A DNA stretch of 64,000 nucleotides from Phytoactinopolyspora limicola (lineage in GTDB: Bacteria > Actinomycetota > Actinomycetes > Jiangellales > Jiangellaceae), in contig NZ_JAAOEN010000009.1 of assembly GCF_011320225.1 (NCBI RefSeq), positions 124,001-188,000 on the forward strand. The letters are read 5' to 3'. The notes beneath the pieces were generated by a model. It was not told the origin of the DNA. It did no database searches and saw only the letters and a list, made by a program, of their open reading frames with translations. The position numbers were made by a program, and so were the translations under genes. This document shows positions 15,118 to 22,469 of this stretch, in pieces. The stretch's first letter is position 1. Each line of letters starts with the position of its first letter.

Positions 15118-15867
15118 ATGGAGTGGTCGATCCAGGAAGTCGCCAAGATGACGGGGACCACCAGCCGAACCCTGCGCCACTACGGCGAGGTCGGACTGCT
15201 CACCCCCGCACGTATCGGACGCAACGGCTATCGGTTTTACGACCGGGACGCCCTCGTGCAGTTGCAGCGCATCCTGCTGCTGCGAGGCCTCGGCCTCAGT
15301 CTGCCGGTCATCAAACAGGTGCTCACCGAACACACCGACGTGGACGAGGCACTACAGGCCCATATCGGGTGGCTGCACCAAGAGCGAGAGCGGATCGGCC
15401 GGCAGATCGCGTCCGTGGAACGGACGCTGGCAGCGGTCCAACAAGGAGAAGAGTTGACGATGGAAACGATGTTCGACGGATTCGACCACCACCAGTATGA
15501 GGACGAGGTCCGCCAGCGATGGGGCGACGACGCGTGGCGGCGCAGCACTCAGTGGTGGACCAGCCTGTCCGCCGCTGAGCAGCAGGCGTTCAAACAACGC
15601 GCCGCACAGGTCAACGGTGCCTTGCGGGAGGCGGCCGAAGCCGGGCACCCTCCCGACTCGGAGCCATTCCAGCGTGCGGTCGAGGCACATCACACATGGC
15701 TGGGGGAGGCTTCCCCGCACGATCCCGCCGCGACGACCCGCGAGCGCTATCTCTGCCTAGCTGACATGTACGTCGCCGACGATCGTTTCGCCGCGGTCTA
15801 CGGCGGACGGGTATGTGCTGAACGGATCCGGGAGGCGGTCGGCGTCTGGGTCGAACGCAACCTCTGA
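15118..15867 (+). CDS. tipA: TipA-like MerR-family regulator with TipAS thiopeptide-recognition domain
   Basis: A 249-residue protein. Residues 1-70 form a MerR winged helix (WSIQEVAKMTGTTSRTLRHYGEVGLLTP, then RNGYRFYDRDALVQLQRILLLRGLGLSL). A coiled coil follows (HQERERIGRQIASVERTLAAVQ). From about residue 115 comes the TipAS domain (MFDGFDHHQYEDEVRQRWGDDAWRRS, LADMYVADDRFAAVYGG), the fold that captures thiopeptide antibiotics in Streptomyces TipA. The start is the ATG at 15118; AAGGAGG lies 13 bases upstream. An in-frame ATG at 15460, with AAGGAG at 15443-15448, could yield a separate 135-residue TipAS-like form, as in S. lividans. It is divergent from the L11 paralogue and shares its promoter design. 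Confidence 0.9.
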   Translation: MEWSIQEVAKMTGTTSRTLRHYGEVGLLTPARIGRNGYRFYDRDALVQLQRILLLRGLGLSLPVIKQVLTEHTDVDEALQAHIGWLHQERERIGRQIASVERTLAAVQQGEELTMETMFDGFDHHQYEDEVRQRWGDDAWRRSTQWWTSLSAAEQQAFKQRAAQVNGALREAAEAGHPPDSEPFQRAVEAHHTWLGEASPHDPAATTRERYLCLADMYVADDRFAAVYGGRVCAERIREAVGVWVERNL

Positions 15868-16072
15868 GCGACTTGTTCCTGCGCTCAGCTCCCGTTGAAC
15901 AGCGCGGCGTACCGGTCCAGGTACGCCCACGCGTCATCCATTTGGTAGGTGGCCACGAGCGGTAAGCATCGACGAACATAACTATCGTCGGCAAGGCGAC
16001 GGAGGGCCGTCGGCTCGGGTATCGCCACGAAGGCGTTGACATGGGTCGGTGTGCTCGGCAAGGGTCGAGGGT

Positions 16073-17302
16073 ATGGCTGCTGCGCAAACATTCGTCATCG
16101 TGGGCGGCGGCCTGGCCGGCGCCAAAGCTGCCGAGACACTCCGGGCCGAGGGTTTCGACGGCCGGGTCGTCCTCATCGCCGGTGAGGCGGAGCTGCCCTA
16201 CGAGCGGCCACCGCTGTCCAAGGGGTACCTGTTGGGCTCCGATGATCGCTCCAAGGCGCTGGTGCATCACCGTGATTGGTACACCGAGCAGGACGTCGAA
16301 CTCCGGCTCGACACACGTGTCACGGCAGTGGACTCCAGTGCGCACGAGGTCGAGCTGGCCGGAGGAGAGCGGATCGGCTATCACAAGCTGCTGCTCGCCA
16401 CCGGGTCGGTTCCCCGCCGGCTCGACGCGCCGGGTGCGGATCTGGCATCGGTGTTCTACCTGCGTGAGCTACCCGACGCCGACCACCTGCTCGACGTGTT
16501 GGAGCCTGGGCACCGAGTGGCCGTTGTTGGTGGTGGCTGGATCGGTCTGGAGGTCGCCGCTGCCGCCCGCACACATGGTGCCGAGGTCGCCCTTGTCGAG
16601 CTGACCGATCTGCCGCTGCTGCCCGTCCTGGGGCCCGAGGTCGCGCAGGTCTTCGCCGAGCTACATCGCGAGCACGGCGTCGACCTCCATCTCGGCACCG
16701 GGATCCGGGAGGTGATCGGCGCCGACGGTCGAGTGGTGGCGGTGGTCACAGCCACGGGTGCCGAGATCATGGCGGACACCGTCGTCGTCGGCATCGGCGC
16801 ACGTCCAGCGCTGGAGCTCGCCGAGATGGCCGGGCTGGCGGTGGACGACGGCGTTCTGGTGGACGCATCGCTGCGCACCTCGGATCCGGACATCTACGCC
16901 GCTGGCGACATCGCCGAGGTCGACCACCCGTCGCTGGGCGGCCGGGTGCGGGTGGAGCATTGGGCGAACGCACTCGATGGTGGCCCCGTCGCGGCGCGGG
17001 CGATGCTGGGGCACGACGTCAGCTACGACCGGTTGCCGTACTTCTTCACCGACCAATACGACCTCGGCATGGAGTACATCGGGCACGCCCCGCCTGGTTC
17101 GTACGACGATGTCGTGCTCCGCGGCGACGTAGCGGGCCGGGCGTTCTATGCCTTCTGGCTCTCCGCGGGCCGGGTTCTGGCCGGCATGCACGTCAACCTG
17201 TGGGACGACGGCGTCGGCCCGGTAGAAGCATTGGTGCGCTCCGGACGTACGGTCGACGCGAGCAAACTCGCCGATCCCGCGGTGCCGATCGACCAGGTGT
17301 AG
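16073..17302 (+). CDS. FAD/NAD(P)-dependent ferredoxin reductase
   Basis: A 409-residue reductase of the rhodocoxin/putidaredoxin reductase group, passing electrons from NAD(P)H to a ferredoxin, usually for a P450. The FAD Rossmann motif is FVIVGGGLAGAKAAETLR at the N-terminus. LPYERPPLSKGYL is a family signature, the NAD motif is HRVAVVGGGWIGLEVAAAARTHG, and the second FAD site is DIYAAGDIAE. The C-terminal domain contains FTDQYDLGMEYIGHA. No ferredoxin or P450 is adjacent, so the partner is unknown. The ATG at 16073 gives the family N-terminus. Confidence 0.93.
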   Translation: MAAAQTFVIVGGGLAGAKAAETLRAEGFDGRVVLIAGEAELPYERPPLSKGYLLGSDDRSKALVHHRDWYTEQDVELRLDTRVTAVDSSAHEVELAGGERIGYHKLLLATGSVPRRLDAPGADLASVFYLRELPDADHLLDVLEPGHRVAVVGGGWIGLEVAAAARTHGAEVALVELTDLPLLPVLGPEVAQVFAELHREHGVDLHLGTGIREVIGADGRVVAVVTATGAEIMADTVVVGIGARPALELAEMAGLAVDDGVLVDASLRTSDPDIYAAGDIAEVDHPSLGGRVRVEHWANALDGGPVAARAMLGHDVSYDRLPYFFTDQYDLGMEYIGHAPPGSYDDVVLRGDVAGRAFYAFWLSAGRVLAGMHVNLWDDGVGPVEALVRSGRTVDASKLADPAVPIDQV

Positions 17303-17333
17303 CGGCTCCGCGCTACGACGGCCCCGGTGGCGC

Positions 17334-18623
17334 TCAGCGTACCCGGGTCGTGGGACGCAGCAACGTCGTCACCGTGAGGGCGGCGACGAGCGCCGTGATG
17401 GCGAGTCCGATGGCCACCACGCGGATGCCGTCGTCGAGTCCGGCGCCGCCGAGCTGTTCTCCGGTGGCGCTGGCCAGCGTGGCCGCGACGATGGTCAGAC
17501 TGACCGCTTCGGTGGCGAGCCGGGCGGTGTTGAACAGGCCGGCGGCGGTGCCCGCTTGATCGTCGGGGAGGGCTCCGACGGCCATGCCGTCCACGACGCC
17601 GTTGGTCAGGCCCGGGCCGGTACCGATGAGAATGAACGGAATAGCAAGCATCCAGACGTGCGGTTCCTGGAACGCGACCGGCAGCAGCGCCGCTCCCGCC
17701 GCGGTGCATACCAGCGCGGCGGGCAGGAAGAACCGGATCGGAACCCGGCGGGCCAGCCGGGCACCGAGTGGCGGGAACACCAGAGCGGGCACGGTGAGCA
17801 GCAACATGATCGTGCCGGCGGCCGCGGTGCCGCGTCCGGTGACCTCGATCAAGTACGTCGGCAGGTAGATGACCAACGGGACCAGCACGGCCATGAACAC
17901 GCCGGCGGTCACAGCGCAGGCGGTGAAGCGGCGGTTACGCAGCACCTTCAGGTCGAACATGGCTGAGGTGGTGCACCGTTCGACGACCACGAATGCCGCT
18001 GTGAGCAGGACGGTCGTCGTCACGGTGGCGAGCGAGAATGGGTGTGTCCAGCCTCGCCCGGGCGCCTCGTTCAGGGTGACGACAAGGCCGAGGAGGGCTG
18101 CGGTGAACAGCAGGCCGCCGGCCCAGTCGATACGGCTGGTCCGACTCGGCGGGCGAAGGCCTGGAATCGCCAGGGCCAGCAGGCCTGCCACCGCGGCCGC
18201 CACGGCGGGTACCGCGAACGTCGCACGCCAGCCACCGGCGGACACCAGCATGCCGCTGACGGTGGGGCCAAAGGCGAGCCCGGTGCCGAGGACCATGCCG
18301 AGGCCGGCGAACGCCCGGGCGCGGGCCGCGACGAGCCCAGCGGCGCTGAACACGGTGGTGCCAACCAGGAAGATGCGGCGCCGGCCCAGGACGTCAGCGA
18401 GGGTCCCGCAGAGGGCGAGGAAGGCCGCGAAGACAGCGTTGTAGCCGGTGACGACCCAGGCCGTGCCGGCGGCGTCGGCGTCGAAGTCGGCGATGATCCC
18501 TGGCAGGGCGAGGGAAGCGCCGGTGATGGTCAGCGGGAAGATCAGCGCCGCGGTCAGTACCGCGGCAGGAACGAGAACATGGACAGGTCGGCGAGCACGC
18601 TCGCCAAGGCTCAGAGAAGACAC
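17334..18623 (-). CDS. MFS transporter, DHA-like exporter
   Basis: A 429-residue major facilitator protein with about 12 hydrophobic segments. Motif A is present as LCGTLADVLGRRRIF, and TGTGPGLTNGVVDGMAVG resembles motif C-type glycine packing later in the chain. It resembles drug/proton antiporters. No regulator is adjacent. The gene is divergent from the PIG-L deacetylase across about 250 bp in which I see no further gene. Confidence 0.88.
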   Translation of the reverse strand: MSSLSLGERARRPVHVLVPAAVLTAALIFPLTITGASLALPGIIADFDADAAGTAWVVTGYNAVFAAFLALCGTLADVLGRRRIFLVGTTVFSAAGLVAARARAFAGLGMVLGTGLAFGPTVSGMLVSAGGWRATFAVPAVAAAVAGLLALAIPGLRPPSRTSRIDWAGGLLFTAALLGLVVTLNEAPGRGWTHPFSLATVTTTVLLTAAFVVVERCTTSAMFDLKVLRNRRFTACAVTAGVFMAVLVPLVIYLPTYLIEVTGRGTAAAGTIMLLLTVPALVFPPLGARLARRVPIRFFLPAALVCTAAGAALLPVAFQEPHVWMLAIPFILIGTGPGLTNGVVDGMAVGALPDDQAGTAAGLFNTARLATEAVSLTIVAATLASATGEQLGGAGLDDGIRVVAIGLAITALVAALTVTTLLRPTTRVR

Positions 18624-18875
18624 GGTTGGCCCCGGAAAGAGATAGGTGGGAGCCAGCGCCTGGCGCCGGCAGCGGAAAGGCTGCGCGGCGGCCGGAGATC
18701 TACGTAGGGTTCAGGCCGCCGCTATCGGGCGGCAGCCCTGTCTGAGATGCGCACGGAAGTATGTTACCCCGCCTTGACCGTGCCTTGACCGTCGGAGGTG
18801 ACACTGCGGGTGCTCCACGGCCCGCATCCGCACGGGGGTGTCCGGCCTTGTTCCGTACCGCATTTCAGGTGGCGC

Positions 18876-19634
18876 ATGATGGTTCTGGATCCACATCACC
18901 TCGGCACGATCCTCGGCGTCTGGGCACATCCCGACGACGAGGCATACCTCTCCGGTGCGCTGATGGCCACCGCGGTCCACGACGGGCGGCGGGTCGTGTG
19001 TGTCACGGCCACGCAGGGCGAGGCGGGTTTCCCCGATGACGACGCACGCGACGTCGCCGAACGCAAGGCGGTACGCGCCGCTGAGTGTGCGGCGTCGCTG
19101 GAGATCCTTGGTGTCACCGAGCATCTGTGGCTCGGCTATCCCGACGGCGGGTGCCACCTCGTCGATCCGGCCAATCCCGCGGCGAAACTGGCCACGTTGA
19201 TCGACGAGGTCCGCCCGGACACCATCCTCACCTTCGCCCCGGACGGCATGACGGGGCACGGGGACCATGTGGCGGTGAGCCACTGGACCACGCTGGCGGC
19301 CCGCCAGGCCGGGTCGGGGGTACCCGGCGGTGCCCGGTTGCTGTACGCCACCAAGACCGCCGACTGGAACCACCGCTTCAGCACCTACCTCGATCTCGAC
19401 GCCGTCATGATGGTCGAGGGGATGCAGCCGCCGGAGGTCGACCCGGCCGAGCTCGCTCTCTGGTTCCGTCCCGCCGGCGGTGTGCTCGACCAGAAGCTGC
19501 GGGCGTTGCGGGCCCAGGCCAGTCAGATCGAACCGCTGTATGAGGTGGTGGGTGAGGCCGGCTTCCGTGACCTTGCCGCCGAAGAGTTCTTCCGGGAGCC
19601 GCACCCCGACGACTGGCCGTGGGGCCCGTCATGA
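18876..19634 (+). CDS. PIG-L family deacetylase
   Basis: A 252-residue zinc-dependent N-deacetylase of the PIG-L/MshB/LmbE family. The metal-binding AHPDDEAYLSG lies near residue 16, and the second signature TGHGDHVAVSHWTTLAAR carries the HxxH-type ligands. ILTFAPDGMTGHGDH is typical of the family. Two adjacent ATGs (18876, 18879) follow AGGTGG. The upstream extension (from 18798) has no family match and is rejected. It overlaps a methyltransferase by ATGA. The substrate is not certain; MshB or Mca functions are possible. Confidence 0.9.
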   Translation: MMVLDPHHLGTILGVWAHPDDEAYLSGALMATAVHDGRRVVCVTATQGEAGFPDDDARDVAERKAVRAAECAASLEILGVTEHLWLGYPDGGCHLVDPANPAAKLATLIDEVRPDTILTFAPDGMTGHGDHVAVSHWTTLAARQAGSGVPGGARLLYATKTADWNHRFSTYLDLDAVMMVEGMQPPEVDPAELALWFRPAGGVLDQKLRALRAQASQIEPLYEVVGEAGFRDLAAEEFFREPHPDDWPWGPS

Positions 19635-20479
19635 CGACGAAGCAGCCGGCCCTCGATGCTCAGCTGGGTTACTCGAAGGTCGACGGACAGCCCGACGTCG
19701 CCGCCGTGCTGGCCGGCATGGACGCAACCGCCACCTGGCCGGCCGTGCGGTATCTGCGGGACTGGGAGCACACCCGGCTGGTGCCAGGTGTGGGCGACCG
19801 GGTCCTCGACGTCGGTTGTGGCCTTGGTGACCTCGCCATCCGCTTCGCCGCGCACGTGGCGCCGACGGGTCGGGTGGTCGGCGTCGATTCGAGTGCGGCC
19901 ATGCTGACGGTGGCCGCCGAGCGAGCCGCGGCGGCGGGACTTCACGTCGATTTCCGCGCCGCGGACGCTGCTGCGCTCGCCGAGCCGGACGAATCGTTCG
20001 ACGTCTGCCGCTCGGAGCGGGTGCTGCAATGGTTGGACCGGCCCGAACGCGCGGTCGCCGAGATGGTGCGGGTCCTCGCACCCGGCGGCCGGATCTGCAT
20101 CGCCGACACCGACTGGCAGACCTTAACCGTCGACCTCCCCGACGATGACGTCGTCGTCGCCTTCCGGGCGGCGATCCGGCGGCTGCGCGGTGCTCCCGCG
20201 TCGGTCGGAAGTGCACTGTTCAACCTCTGCCGAGATGCCGGCTTGGTGGATCTTGATGCCACCGCCGCGACACACATCTGGACCCGCTGGGATCCGGACA
20301 CCGAGCTGGCACCAGAGGGTATCTTCCCGGTTCCGCCGATCGTGCGGCAGATGATCGATGCCGGGGTGCTCGACGAAGCGATCGGTGAACGGTTCGTCGA
20401 GCAGCTGGTCGACGCCGCCCGGGCCGGCCGGTTCTTCATGTCGATCGGGATGTTCGCCGTGTTCGGGCGGCGGCCCTGA
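19631..20479 (+). CDS. Class I SAM-dependent methyltransferase
   Basis: A 282-residue methyltransferase of the UbiE/MenG-like type. Motif I is VLDVGCGLGDLAIRFA, followed by VVGVDSSAAMLTVAAERA, then ESFDVCRSERVLQWLDRPERAVAEMVRVLAPGGRICIADTDW. It overlaps the PIG-L gene by ATGA, so the two may act on the same molecule. The acceptor is unknown. It ends 30 bases before the convergent antiporter gene. Confidence 0.9.
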   Translation: MTTKQPALDAQLGYSKVDGQPDVAAVLAGMDATATWPAVRYLRDWEHTRLVPGVGDRVLDVGCGLGDLAIRFAAHVAPTGRVVGVDSSAAMLTVAAERAAAAGLHVDFRAADAAALAEPDESFDVCRSERVLQWLDRPERAVAEMVRVLAPGGRICIADTDWQTLTVDLPDDDVVVAFRAAIRRLRGAPASVGSALFNLCRDAGLVDLDATAATHIWTRWDPDTELAPEGIFPVPPIVRQMIDAGVLDEAIGERFVEQLVDAARAGRFFMSIGMFAVFGRRP

Positions 20480-20508
20480 CGGTGCGGTTGGGCAGCGTGC
20501 CGGTGTGG

Positions 20509-21990
20509 TCAGGTGGTGTGCTGGCGGCCGATGGGGGCCCGGACGAGTGTTTCGTCGATGAAGCAGTACCGCCATGGGTGGCCCGGCTCGAGCGACTGGA
20601 TGATGGGGTGCGCCTCGTTGGCCGCGTGGGCACTGGCATGCCGGTTGGGTGAGTCGTCACAGCACCCCACCTCCCCACACGTCACGCACAGCCGCAGCTC
20701 AACCCAGCTGTCGCCCAGCTCGACGCAGGTGGGACAGACGGTGGTGGTGGTGTTGGTGACCCGGATCTGGTCGAGATGGGTGCACGACGTGCTGGTGGTC
20801 TCCTCCCGGACGTAACGCCAGCCGCGTCGGAGCACCCAGTCGGGCATGACCCGCGCCAGGTAGTGCGACTGTGCCGCCAGTAGCGGGCTGACGATGGCCA
20901 GGATCAGCACGTAGAGCGCGACGAACGGTCCGATCCGGGGGTCTAGCCCGGCGGCGAGCGCCAGCGTGGCGAGGATCAACGAGAACTCACCTCGGCCGAG
21001 GATGGTCAGCCCGATGTTGGCGGCGCCGCGCTGGTTGAAGCCGAATAGCCGGGCCGCGACGATGCCGGCGGTGATGTTGCAGACGAGGGTCAGGCACACC
21101 GCCAGAATGACCGGCACCGCCACCTGGCCGAGGTCGCCGATGTCGATGGTGAGCCCGAACGCGACGAAGAAGACGGCGGCGAACACGTCGCGCAGGGGGA
21201 GGGTGAGGCGTTCTACCCGTTCGCGGACCGCGGTCTGCGAGACCACTAGGCCGACGAGGAGTGCGCCGATGGCGTCGGACACCCCAACCTCCTCGGACAC
21301 GCCGGCGACGAGCACCACCAGCCCGACGACGAGAACCGCGAGGAGTTCGTCCTCGCGGCTGCCGATCAGGGTGCCGACGGCGCGGGCGCCGTACCGTGCG
21401 ACGGCGAACAACACCAGCAGGAAGCCGAAGCTGACGGCGATGTCGCGGACCAGCTCCAGCGGTGACTCGGCCGCCGACAATACCGGTGCCAGCAGCGCCA
21501 GATAGAACGCGAGGAAGATGTCCTCGATCACGATGATGCCCAGGATCACCGGCGTCTCGGCGTTGGTGAGCCGGTGCAGCTCGATCAGCAGCTTGGTGAC
21601 GATCGCCGACGACGAAATACCCACCGCGCCGGCGATGACGAGTGCTTCGGCGGTGCCCCACCCGAACGACAGTCCGAGCAGGAACCCGGCCGTGACGTTG
21701 AGTCCGATGTAGAAACCGGCGGCGAGGAACAGCTTGCGGCCGCTACCGAGCACCTGTTCCAGCGGGAAGTCGACGCCGAGGTGGAACAGCAGCAGCACCA
21801 GGCCGAGTGCGGCGAGCATCGCGAGATCCTCAGGGTGCTCGACCAGCACGGGTCCCGGTGTGCCCGGTCCGAGGATGATACCGGCCACCATGTAGCAGGG
21901 AATGGTCGGCAGCCCGATCCGGCGGCCGAGCCGGGCGAGGATACCGGCGAGGAGAACAACCGCACCGAGTCCGACCAGGTCAACGTGCAT
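20509..21990 (-). CDS. CPA2 cation/proton antiporter with C-terminal UBP-type zinc finger
   Basis: A 493-residue protein. Residues 1 to about 385 form a KefB/CPA2-type exchanger with 12-13 membrane segments. It contains LFHLGVDFPLEQVL, AGAVGISSSAIVTKLLIEL, SDAIGALLVGLVVSQT and GRGEFSLILATLALAAGL. Residues about 400-493 are a UBP-type zinc finger: CTHLDQI, CPTCVELGDSWVELRLCVTCGEVGCCDDSPNRHASAH and HPIIQSLEPGHPWRYC. In eukaryotes that finger binds the ubiquitin tail; its role here is unknown. It follows a KhtT-like regulatory gene by 46 bases. Start ATG at 21990. Confidence 0.9.
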   Translation of the reverse strand: MHVDLVGLGAVVLLAGILARLGRRIGLPTIPCYMVAGIILGPGTPGPVLVEHPEDLAMLAALGLVLLLFHLGVDFPLEQVLGSGRKLFLAAGFYIGLNVTAGFLLGLSFGWGTAEALVIAGAVGISSSAIVTKLLIELHRLTNAETPVILGIIVIEDIFLAFYLALLAPVLSAAESPLELVRDIAVSFGFLLVLFAVARYGARAVGTLIGSREDELLAVLVVGLVVLVAGVSEEVGVSDAIGALLVGLVVSQTAVRERVERLTLPLRDVFAAVFFVAFGLTIDIGDLGQVAVPVILAVCLTLVCNITAGIVAARLFGFNQRGAANIGLTILGRGEFSLILATLALAAGLDPRIGPFVALYVLILAIVSPLLAAQSHYLARVMPDWVLRRGWRYVREETTSTSCTHLDQIRVTNTTTTVCPTCVELGDSWVELRLCVTCGEVGCCDDSPNRHASAHAANEAHPIIQSLEPGHPWRYCFIDETLVRAPIGRQHTT

Positions 21991-22036
21991 CGTTCACTCC
22001 CCGTGGTGAAACGCCGAATCACCCGCGACGCACGGA

Positions 22037-22264
22037 TCACGCCTCGAAGAACGTCTGCGCCAGGACCGCCCCGAGCTTGCGCGCCTGCTCCTCGTTGAGC
22101 TCGATCACCGCGGTTGGGTCAGCCGAGGCCGACGCGAAGACGTAGAGGTCGCGTACCCCGCCCGTCCGCACCACCACCGACACCCGCTGGTCGGCGCGGC
22201 CGAGGTCGACATCGTACTTCTTGCCGACACCCGGCAGATCCTGAACGTGTACACCTTTGCCCAT
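22037..22264 (-). CDS. KhtT-like antiporter regulatory subunit (short)
   Basis: A 75-residue protein (MGKGVHVQDLPGVGKKYDVDLG..., then RVSVVVRTGGVRDLYVFAS and IELNEEQARKLGAVLAQTFFEA). It matches the N-terminal domain of the KhtT-type regulatory subunit found with CPA2 antiporters. The usual C-terminal TrkA-C ligand domain (about 80 residues) is absent. It sits directly before the antiporter gene and is probably cotranscribed. The frame extends upstream to 22360, but the ATG at 22264 gives the family start. Confidence 0.78.
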   Translation of the reverse strand: MGKGVHVQDLPGVGKKYDVDLGRADQRVSVVVRTGGVRDLYVFASASADPTAVIELNEEQARKLGAVLAQTFFEA

Positions 22265-22309
22265 AGCCGTATCTTGGCACCCGGGCCCGGCAATTGACCC
22301 ATCTTTCCC

Positions 22310-22360
22310 ATGATCATGAACACTTCGTGTCCTATATGGATCACTAGTGTTCATGATCAT
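22310..22360. repeat. Perfect 15-bp inverted repeat with 21-bp loop
   Basis: ATGATCATGAACACT (22310-22324) and AGTGTTCATGATCAT (22346-22360) are exact reverse complements. It lies in the divergent gap between the antiporter operon and the M14 peptidase gene, so it is not a terminator for either. It could be an operator or a dispersed palindromic repeat. Confidence 0.85.
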
Positions 22361-22469
22361 TGGCGAGGGGGCGCCTAGATCTCAAGAGTTGCTCAAAGCG
22401 GGTTACGCCAACGCTGGGGTCACTGGTTGCGTGTGCGGAAAGCGGCATGCGGCGAGAGGACTGGTCGGC

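Noticed and set aside
15885-16091. 68-codon minus-strand frame between tipA and the ferredoxin reductase
   Set aside because: No recognisable family and it overlaps the reductase start; it could be a remnant, but I cannot support it.
18711-19604. Minus-strand 297-codon frame
   Set aside because: Antisense to the PIG-L deacetylase, which has clear catalytic motifs.
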